Of a DNA stretch of 5,420 nucleotides, positions 1 to 5,420 are shown piece after piece. The stretch covers positions 1 through 5,420 of the forward strand of contig JAITQL010000070.1 of NCBI GenBank assembly GCA_031288935.1. Reading direction: 5' to 3'. A model generated the notes under the pieces. That model was not told the DNA's origin. It saw only the letters and a list, made by a program, of their open reading frames with translations, and ran no database searches. The stretch's first letter is position 1. Every line of letters begins with the position of its first letter. The position numbers and the translations under genes were made by a program. The stretch comes from Tannerella sp. (GTDB lineage: Bacteria > Bacteroidota > Bacteroidia > Bacteroidales > Tannerellaceae).

Positions 1-1276
1 GACAGAATACCTGACTCAGCGGCCCGGCTACCTCGAACGGCGAGCGTGTCTTTTCCTTGCCCAGACAGGCCAGCAGGAAGTTTGCATAATGATTGGAAGG
101 CGACGGGGGGACTTCCGGCAGTTTGGAGGCCATTTCCTTCGCCTTTTCCTCCGGAATGATGGACAGCGTACTTCCGTGCGAACTGCCTTTGAAGGTCAAA
201 TCCTTTCCGTAGATGATTTTCCCCGGATTCAGCGTGGTCGGCTGCAGTTTCCCGCCGGCTACGGGCGGCACGTTCGGATCAATATCCGACGTTCCGTAAC
301 CGGCCGGTACGGTGGGCACGTTGTCTACTCCGTCATACCAGTTGATGTCCAGCGCCGGCATGTTCTTGCGCGCGGCAAAGCGGAACTGAAGCGTCGACGA
401 CATCGGATAAAAATAATCATTGTGCTCCTTCAGCATGACCGGAGTGACTTCGTAGGGCAATCCCAGTTCCAGAAACTGGTGTACGGTATCAATGAGATGC
501 GCTCCCCAGTCGCCCAGGGCGCCCATGCCCAGATCATACCAGCATCGCCAGTTGCCGAGGTGGTATCTGTCGTTAAATTCATGATACTGGACGGCCATGT
601 TCCAGGTATCCCAGTCCAGCCCGTCCGGAATCGGCTCTGCCGCCGGATACTTGTAAATCCGCGAGTTCCACCCGTGCCAGCGCCGCGAGGAATTCATGTG
701 CGCCGTCACTTCCGTCACGTCCTTGATAATACCGGCGTCTTTCCAGGCCTTGAACTGGAAGTAATTGCCGCCGGAATGTCCCTGGTTACCCATTTGCGTC
801 ACTACTTTCGGATATTTCCTGGCTGCCTCGATCATCAGTTCGCCTTCGAGAAACGTCCGGCACATCGGTTTTTCCACATAAATGTGTTTTCCCGACTTGA
901 TGGCCTGGATACAGACCGGGAAATGTGCGAAATCGGGAATACCGGCCGTTACGGCGTCAAATTCGTTCCCGATCCGGTCGAACATTACCCGGAAATCCTT
1001 GAATTGTTTGGCCTTCGGAAACATGGCCATGATCTCCTGCGTGTGCTTTGCGCCCATATCGACGTCGCACAGCGCCACGACATTGGCCAGTCCTGTTTTT
1101 GCAAACTCCTTGATAATCTCGCAGCCCTGGTTTCCGATTCCGACACAGGCCAGATTCACTTTTTCGTTGGCGCCGACAATCTGGCGATAACTTGCCGCAT
1201 TCAACTCCAGTCCACCCACGGCTAATCCGGCTGAAGCCATGGTCGCTGTCTTTAAAAAATTTCTTCTCGTATACAT
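1..1276 (-). CDS. Tat-exported Gfo/Idh/MocA family oxidoreductase (3' end cut by window edge)
   Basis: This is an NAD(P)-dependent sugar or polyol oxidoreductase of the Gfo/Idh/MocA type, predicted to work in the periplasm; its substrate cannot be read from sequence. The start at 1276 gives a twin-arginine signal peptide: R4-R5 in TRRNFLK, then a hydrophobic stretch to about residue 22 and a small-residue cleavage region near 27-29, with no lipobox cysteine. The Rossmann dinucleotide motif is G46-I-G-N-Q-G51, with D71 ending the second strand (ALCDVD). PDFAHFP is at 114-120. The family's EKP motif is E135-K136-P137 and carries the usual catalytic lysine. RRWHGWN (198-204), LDWDTW (220-225) and GALGDWGAH (252-260) with the conserved H260 mark the C-terminal substrate domain. 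The frame is open for 425 codons and leaves the window at base 1 without a stop, so the C-terminus is missing. The gene starts 23 bp after the methyltransferase-like gene on the same strand. A GH109-type glycosidase using the same fold is a less likely alternative. Confidence 0.93.
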   Translation of the reverse strand, partial: MYTRRNFLKTATMASAGLAVGGLELNAASYRQIVGANEKVNLACVGIGNQGCEIIKEFAKTGLANVVALCDVDMGAKHTQEIMAMFPKAKQFKDFRVMFDRIGNEFDAVTAGIPDFAHFPVCIQAIKSGKHIYVEKPMCRTFLEGELMIEAARKYPKVVTQMGNQGHSGGNYFQFKAWKDAGIIKDVTEVTAHMNSSRRWHGWNSRIYKYPAAEPIPDGLDWDTWNMAVQYHEFNDRYHLGNWRCWYDLGMGALGDWGAHLIDTVHQFLELGLPYEVTPVMLKEHNDYFYPMSSTLQFRFAARKNMPALDINWYDGVDNVPTVPAGYGTSDIDPNVPPVAGGKLQPTTLNPGKIIYGKDLTFKGSSHGSTLSIIPEEKAKEMASKLPEVPPSPSNHYANFLLACLGKEKTRSPFEVAGPLSQVFC

Positions 1277-1285
1277 GTAATGTTA

Positions 1286-1291
1286 CCTTTT
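1286..1291 (-). promoter_or_regulatory. possible ribosome binding site of the oxidoreductase gene
   Basis: On the minus strand the sequence AAAAGG lies 9 bases before the ATG at 1276. It is a partial match to the anti-Shine-Dalgarno complement. It supports this start, which also produces a complete Tat signal peptide. Bacteroidota often initiate without a strong Shine-Dalgarno sequence, so this is weak evidence. Confidence 0.35.
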
Positions 1292-1299
1292 ATATAGAA

Positions 1300-3951
1300 T
1301 TAAATACTCAAAATAGTGGTCTCTATCCATTCTCTTTCTTCCTGATTCAGCTTGTACATGTCGTACACATACTCGTCTATCTTCCGGTCGATCACCGCTC
1401 TTTCGTCGCGGTGAGCGTCCGAAGTGCGCTTGTTTATCCACGAAATCATTTCCGACTCGACTTTGATGTTCGGAACCGGCACCTTCAGCGCCTCCATGGT
1501 GGACATGCCGATCCGCACCTTGCCGTCGGTCATGCGCGGCAAATCGTGCAACAGGTAGCGTCCCGGTTTGGAATTGAGTACGCCCAGCAAATATTTCAGG
1601 TGTTGCCCGACGGCAAAGCAGGCCGTGTCCAGAATGGCGCAGCCGCGGTAGTCGATGCAAAAGCCCGTTGTTTCCGATTCCTGTTTCCATACGATTTTCT
1701 GTGTCAGGAAATCATCCCATTCGGCGGTTGCGCCATAGCGTTGCAGGGCATACCATTCGAACGTGACGCCCGCTTCGTTGCGGCCGAACAGTTTGTCCCG
1801 GTATTTCTCCAGGTGTTCGCAGATTGCGGGATATTGCTGGCGGAAGCGTTGCTCGGCGCGGTCGGAAGCCGCCTTGATGGTGGCGTCGTACAGCAGCGGG
1901 AAATGCCAGGGGAGGCAAATCAGCCAGAGGTCTGTCTTTGCGGGTGCAAACGGCCGGACGTCGTCGCCGCGCAACAGCGGCTTGATGATGTCCGTGTTCT
2001 TGTAATCGTTCCGGATAAATTCATCCTTTTGTTTTCCGTCGATGATGAACGCTTCGTCGCAACCGGTACAAATGCCCGTGTACATGCGGATGTCCCATGC
2101 CTTGAGCGGCGTGCCGGTCTGTTCGATTTTCGCCTTGATTTCCTTCTCCGTACCGGAAAGGACGGTAAACGGCGCCGGGGTGTCGAACCGGCCATTGTCT
2201 TCGACGGTAAACGGCGTCGCGTGCTGCCGTATGTAGTCCGCCAGCTTCATTTTCCGGCAGTCAAAGCCGTCGTCGATCCGGCAGCTCATCATCCGGTACT
2301 GATTGCGCGCCTTTTGCAGGATGACGATCCCTTTTGGGGCGGACGCGCCCTCCGGCTCCGGCCGGGACGTGTTCAGCTCAATCGCCCACAGCGGATTCAT
2401 CTCCTCCATCAAATACCGGCACATCTTGCCGGCCGGGGCCGACTGCATCCAGCTGTTCGACGTAATGTACGACAAAAAGCCCTCCGGCTTCAACAGCCGG
2501 TTGCCCAGCTCGCAAAACAGGCTGACTGCCTCGCCGGTCTGCCGGTAGGACTTGTAATACGTCTGCTTGTACTGCCCGGCTGCTTCGTTCATGCGCATGT
2601 CCTGCGTATCCGGGGGATTCCCGACGATGCAGTCGAACCCGGCGTAATCACCGGTCTCGTTCCACAGTTCCGGGAACTCGTAACGCCACTCGACGGCCTG
2701 TTCAAAAACGGGATTGTGCTCGAACTCTTCGATTTTCCGCCGGCAGCGCTCGATCATCGCCTGCGCGTTGTGTATCCTGTCCTTCACGGCTTGCCGCTTG
2801 CCCTCGTCCAGCGTGAAAAGAGCAGGCTCCCTGAGCAGATCCAGCTCGCGCTGCCACTTCAGCAGCTCTTCGCTGTTCCGGTCGCTGCGTATCAACTCCC
2901 GCCGTATCTTCATCCTGAGCAGTTCGATCATCCGTCCCGCATCGCTTTTCGCTTCTCCGGTGCGCGCCCGCTTGGATTCCTCCACCATCCTCCGGTAGTC
3001 GTCCATGCCGCCGTACTCGATGCGCCTGAACACCTCCCGCAGGTCTTCGTGCAGGGAAAAACGGCTCACCAGCGCGTCTCCGCAACGGATGTTGCAGGTT
3101 GCGACCGATGCCGACAGCCGCGGGTCCGTTTCCCGGCAAAGATGTTTCAGCAGTTCCGTCCACAGGCGCAAACGGCATACCGACACGGCGGTCGGATTCA
3201 GGTCGACGCCGAAGAGACACTGCTCCACGAGCGTCTTTTTTTCATGCAGAAACGTTTCCTGTATGCGCCGGCTTTCCGGGTCGGAGGCCTTGAAGGAGCA
3301 GGCGCCGAACCGCTTTTTGTCGTATACCGCCAGCTCGCCCTCCTCAACCGTTACCTTGTACTGAAACAGGGGATTGCCGTCGAGATCGGCCAGGATACCC
3401 AGCTGCGACTTGACCGCAATCATTTCATTCAGCAGGGCGGCGGGGAAAACGCCCGACCCCGTTGCGGGATCGCAGAAGCGGATTGTCCGGAAGATGTCGT
3501 TGGCCTCGGCCACGTTGTCCCCGATCCGGTAGGACAGTTCCGTCAACGTCGTGCTGTTGCCCCCGATGGCGGCGTTGAAGCGCTGCAAGACGGTGCGCGT
3601 CACCGCGTCGCTGCACAGGTAGGATATGACATGGGAGGGAATCCTGGCGGACGGACGGAGCCTGTCCGCCACAAAAGTCAGCATGGCGACCAGCTTCCGC
3701 ACCCGCGTGTTGCCTTCGTCAATCAGGGGCTGGAGCGCGGCTGCGGCGCCTTCGTCCGCATTCCACACCCACTGCTCCCCGGATGCAGGCGCCAGGGCGT
3801 AACGTCCGTTCTCGCGGAGTTCCTTCAGTTCCAGCTGCTCGAGCAGTACGGCATAGGAAAGTTCTCCCGAGAAGGGCGAATGGGCGGACGGATCCGCGGC
3901 ATGTGGCTGTAGAGAAGACAGCGCCGGTAGGGTATGATCGTCTGTTGACAT
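1300..3951 (-). CDS. Eco57I/TaqI-type DNA methyltransferase-like protein with altered catalytic motif (NPPD)
   Basis: This 883-residue protein has the architecture of a Type IIG or orphan N6-adenine DNA methyltransferase, cytoplasmic and DNA-binding. Motif I is D161-P-A-T-G-S-G167, the usual SAM-binding loop. An acidic motif II follows at 248-264 (GVDLNPTAV, then LRLW). A charged, probably coiled helical insert spans about 320-415, followed by EWRYEFPELW (421-430) and motif IV at N445-P446-P447-D448. A TaqI-type target-recognition region covers about 621-830 (YTGICTGCDEAFIID, IIKPLLRGDDVRPF, and LNSKPGRYLL at 792-801), and the tail IDEYVYDMYKLNQEE is typical of a complete C-terminus. Family members have Y, F or W where Asp448 stands, and that ring stacks on the flipped adenine. 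The usual FYTP-like motif X is not recognisable (SARIPSHVISYL at 101-112), and no PD-(D/E)XK nuclease domain precedes it; relatives are usually longer. Family membership is clear. Catalytic activity is doubtful, and the protein may be degenerate or a DNA-binding pseudoenzyme. The start at 3951 is favoured because the next Met is residue 90, and a -7-like box lies just upstream. Confidence 0.88.
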   Translation of the reverse strand: MSTDDHTLPALSSLQPHAADPSAHSPFSGELSYAVLLEQLELKELRENGRYALAPASGEQWVWNADEGAAAALQPLIDEGNTRVRKLVAMLTFVADRLRPSARIPSHVISYLCSDAVTRTVLQRFNAAIGGNSTTLTELSYRIGDNVAEANDIFRTIRFCDPATGSGVFPAALLNEMIAVKSQLGILADLDGNPLFQYKVTVEEGELAVYDKKRFGACSFKASDPESRRIQETFLHEKKTLVEQCLFGVDLNPTAVSVCRLRLWTELLKHLCRETDPRLSASVATCNIRCGDALVSRFSLHEDLREVFRRIEYGGMDDYRRMVEESKRARTGEAKSDAGRMIELLRMKIRRELIRSDRNSEELLKWQRELDLLREPALFTLDEGKRQAVKDRIHNAQAMIERCRRKIEEFEHNPVFEQAVEWRYEFPELWNETGDYAGFDCIVGNPPDTQDMRMNEAAGQYKQTYYKSYRQTGEAVSLFCELGNRLLKPEGFLSYITSNSWMQSAPAGKMCRYLMEEMNPLWAIELNTSRPEPEGASAPKGIVILQKARNQYRMMSCRIDDGFDCRKMKLADYIRQHATPFTVEDNGRFDTPAPFTVLSGTEKEIKAKIEQTGTPLKAWDIRMYTGICTGCDEAFIIDGKQKDEFIRNDYKNTDIIKPLLRGDDVRPFAPAKTDLWLICLPWHFPLLYDATIKAASDRAEQRFRQQYPAICEHLEKYRDKLFGRNEAGVTFEWYALQRYGATAEWDDFLTQKIVWKQESETTGFCIDYRGCAILDTACFAVGQHLKYLLGVLNSKPGRYLLHDLPRMTDGKVRIGMSTMEALKVPVPNIKVESEMISWINKRTSDAHRDERAVIDRKIDEYVYDMYKLNQEEREWIETTILSI

Positions 3952-3972
3952 GTCTGTTCGTAAATAATCCTA

Positions 3973-3980
3973 CAAAAATA
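3973..3980 (-). promoter_or_regulatory. candidate Bacteroidota -7 box for the methyltransferase-like gene
   Basis: The minus strand reads TATTTTTG, an exact match to the Bacteroidota -7 consensus TAnnTTTG. It ends 21 bases before the ATG at 3951, which would give a short leader. No TTTG-like -33 element is visible at the expected 19-21 base spacing, and the region is AT-rich, so a chance match is possible. Confidence 0.45.
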
Positions 3981-3992
3981 GGAAAAAATCCG

Positions 3993-4000
3993 TACTTTTG
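3993..4000 (+). promoter_or_regulatory. candidate Bacteroidota -7 box for the M24B peptidase gene
   Basis: The plus strand reads TACTTTTG, an exact match to the Bacteroidota -7 consensus TAnnTTTG. It ends 26 bases before the ATG at 4027, which would place a transcription start near 4006. No -33 TTTG is seen upstream. It is the only such match in the gap in this orientation, and it lies 12 bases from the opposing box on the other strand. Confidence 0.5.
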
Positions 4001-4026
4001 TTCCTGTTATTAAAGAAAACTCGCTT

Positions 4027-5403
4027 ATGTTCAAAAAAGAGACTTACGTGCAACGGCGTGCCGACCTGAAAAAGAGGGTGGAAGGCGGTCTGTTGCTTTT
4101 TTTGGGAAATGACGAAACGGGCTGTAATTATGCGGACAATACGTATCCTTACCGGCAGGATTCCACGTTTCTGTATTTTTTCGGATTGCCGCTGGCCGGT
4201 CTGACGGCGGTGATGGATGTGGAGGAAGGCCGGGAGACTGTTTTCGGCGACGAGCTGACGATGGAGGCGATCGTATGGACGGGCGCGCAGCCTTCCCTGC
4301 GCGGGCAGTGCGAGGCGGCGGGCGTGGCGTGCGTGAAGCCGGTTGCGGAGCTGGCGCCGTACCTGCGGGAGGCCGTCCGGCAGGGGCGGACGGTTCATTA
4401 CCTGCCTTCCTACCGCCCGGAGCATCAACTGAAACTGTGGCGCCTGCTGGACGTCGCTCCGGGAGCGGAGGCGCCCTCGGAGGCGCTGGTCAGGGGGGTA
4501 GTCGGCCTGCGAAACTGCAAGACGGCGGAGGAAGTGGAGGAGATCGAACGGGCGTGCCGGGTGTCGGCGGACATGCACGAGGCGATGATCCGCACGGTGC
4601 GGCCGGGCGTGTGGGAGTATGAGGTGGCGGCGGCGGTCGAGGCCGTGGCAGCGGCGAACCACTGCCGCCTGGCCTTTCCCACCATTGCGACGGTGAACGG
4701 ACAGACGCTTCACAACCACTTTCACGGCAACCGGGTGCAGCGCGGCGATCTGTTCCTGCTCGACGCCGGCGCCGAGACGCAGGCGGGCTATGCCGGCGAC
4801 CTGTCGACCACCGTTCCGGCCGCCGGCGTCTTTACCGCCCGCCAGCGCGACGTGCACGACGTCCGTCTGGCCTGTCACGAAGCCTCGGTCGCCGCCCTGC
4901 GCCCCGGCGTGCGCTTCGAGGAGGTGTACGACCTCTCGGCCCGAATCATCGTCGAGGGGCTGACAAGCCTCGGACTGATGCGCGGCGACGCGGTGGAGGC
5001 CGTTGCCGCCGGCGCGCACGCGCTTTTCTACCCGCACGGCCTGGGTCACATGATGGGACTGGATGTGCACGATATGGAAAACCTGGGCGAAAGCTACGTC
5101 GGCTACGACGGACAGCCCAAAAGCCGGCAGTTCGGACGCCGTTCGCTGCGACTGGCACGGCGTCTGGAGCCGGGATTCGTGCATACCGTCGAACCGGGTA
5201 TCTATTTCATCCCCGAACTCATAGACCAATGGTATGCCGAAAAGCGCTTCGCCGATTTCATCCGCTACGACCGCGTCCTTGCCTGGAAAGACTTCGGCGG
5301 CATCCGTCACGAGGAGGATTACCTGATCACTCCCTCCGGCGCCCGCCAGCTGGGACGAAAACTGCCCGGCAAGGCCGAAGACCTGGAGCGGATGATGCGG
5401 TAA
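4027..5403 (+). CDS. M24B metallopeptidase (Xaa-Pro dipeptidase / aminopeptidase P family)
   Basis: This is a complete 458-residue dimetal peptidase that cleaves Xaa-Pro bonds in peptide turnover, probably in the cytoplasm since no signal peptide is seen. An N-terminal creatinase/aminopeptidase P domain covers about 1-150 (ETYVQRRADLKK, then YPYRQDSTFLYFFGLP). The C-terminal pita-bread domain covers about 170-435. All five metal ligands are present: D246 in LLDAGAE, D258 in GYAGDLSTT, H341 in GLGHMMG, E389 in TVEPGIYF and E429 in GGIRHEED. The family's second active-site histidine is H348 in GLDVHD. From memory of family structures, the spacings H341-E389 and E389-E429 (48 and 40 residues) are nearer to human prolidase than to E. 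coli PepP. R375 in SLRLARRL aligns with the arginine that binds the dipeptide carboxylate in prolidases. Prolidase-like activity is therefore as likely as the usual name, aminopeptidase P, and I assign no symbol. The gene is divergent from the methyltransferase-like gene. The opening codons are about 48% GC, against 73% a few hundred bases later. Confidence 0.94.
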   Translation: MFKKETYVQRRADLKKRVEGGLLLFLGNDETGCNYADNTYPYRQDSTFLYFFGLPLAGLTAVMDVEEGRETVFGDELTMEAIVWTGAQPSLRGQCEAAGVACVKPVAELAPYLREAVRQGRTVHYLPSYRPEHQLKLWRLLDVAPGAEAPSEALVRGVVGLRNCKTAEEVEEIERACRVSADMHEAMIRTVRPGVWEYEVAAAVEAVAAANHCRLAFPTIATVNGQTLHNHFHGNRVQRGDLFLLDAGAETQAGYAGDLSTTVPAAGVFTARQRDVHDVRLACHEASVAALRPGVRFEEVYDLSARIIVEGLTSLGLMRGDAVEAVAAGAHALFYPHGLGHMMGLDVHDMENLGESYVGYDGQPKSRQFGRRSLRLARRLEPGFVHTVEPGIYFIPELIDQWYAEKRFADFIRYDRVLAWKDFGGIRHEEDYLITPSGARQLGRKLPGKAEDLERMMR

Positions 5404-5418
5404 CGCCTCCGCTTTTTT
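5397..5418 (+). terminator. weak terminator-like hairpin and T-run after the peptidase gene
   Basis: A short inverted repeat, GCGG (5397-5400) and CCGC (5409-5412), brackets the stop codon and runs straight into six T residues (5413-5418). A 4-bp stem with an 8-base loop is weak for intrinsic termination, and the window ends two bases later, so downstream context that could strengthen or refute it is missing. Confidence 0.25.
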
Positions 5419-5420
5419 CG

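Noticed and set aside
89..1225. A 378-codon plus-strand open frame over the oxidoreductase gene
   Set aside because: No recognisable motifs, and it is antisense to a gene with a Tat signal, Rossmann motif and EKP motif in the correct order.
1309..1315. TATTTTG on the minus strand as a promoter for the oxidoreductase gene
   Set aside because: It is one base short of TAnnTTTG, has no -33 element and lies inside the end of the upstream gene, so I do not list it as a promoter.
1192..3912. A 906-codon open frame on the plus strand opposite nearly the whole methyltransferase-like gene
   Set aside because: Its translation is rich in Arg, His, Val and Pro with no recognisable domain, as expected from the reverse complement of a GC-rich gene. 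The opposite strand carries clear family motifs. It is a caution that a long open frame alone is weak proof of selection here.
4260..4800. Sharp GC rise within the peptidase gene as a sign of recombination
   Set aside because: The reading frame and family similarity run smoothly through it, and lower GC at the very start of a gene is common and favours translation initiation.
3970..5310. A 446-codon minus-strand open frame over the peptidase gene
   Set aside because: His/Arg-rich composition with no domain. It is fully antisense to a peptidase with all five metal ligands and would overlap the start of the methyltransferase promoter region.
5311..5316. RHEED in place of the RIED-like wording at the last metal ligand of the peptidase
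   Set aside because: The metal-binding Glu is retained (E429), and prolidase-like relatives have an E-E-D at this place, so it appears to be normal subfamily variation.

Overview
The window holds three genes. The organism is most likely a member of the Bacteroidota, probably order Bacteroidales. Four things point there: a twin-arginine-exported Gfo/Idh/MocA oxidoreductase of the kind common in gut and environmental Bacteroidales; an M24B peptidase with the N-terminal wording I associate with that order; an Eco57I/TaqI-type methyltransferase with the long charged helical insert seen in Bacteroidales relatives; and matches to the Bacteroidota -7 promoter box (TAnnTTTG) in the only real intergenic region. 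The coding sequence looks GC-rich for the order, and one 60-base stretch of the peptidase gene is 73% GC, so a low-GC Bacteroides is unlikely. Genus cannot be named from this window.

Layout. Bases 1-1276 (minus) encode an exported NAD(P)-dependent oxidoreductase, cut by the left edge. Bases 1300-3951 (minus) encode an 883-residue DNA methyltransferase-like protein with a TaqI-type target-recognition region. Bases 3952-4026 form a 75-bp divergent promoter region. Bases 4027-5403 (plus) encode a complete prolidase / aminopeptidase P family metallopeptidase, with a weak terminator-like element in the last bases.

How the genes relate. The methyltransferase-like gene and the oxidoreductase gene are head to tail with only 23 bp between them, so they may share a transcript, although nothing suggests a shared biochemical task. 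The peptidase is divergently transcribed and looks like ordinary housekeeping. I see no mobile-element genes, tRNA, CRISPR array or separate restriction endonuclease gene.

Most notable point. The methyltransferase-like protein keeps the SAM-binding motif I (DPATGSG) and a well-preserved C-terminal target-recognition region. However, the aromatic residue of its catalytic NPP(Y/F/W) motif is Asp448, the usual motif X wording is not recognisable, and no N-terminal nuclease domain is seen. It may be a DNA-binding pseudo-methyltransferase, a decaying Type IIG enzyme, or a divergent active one. No complete new multi-gene system is visible.
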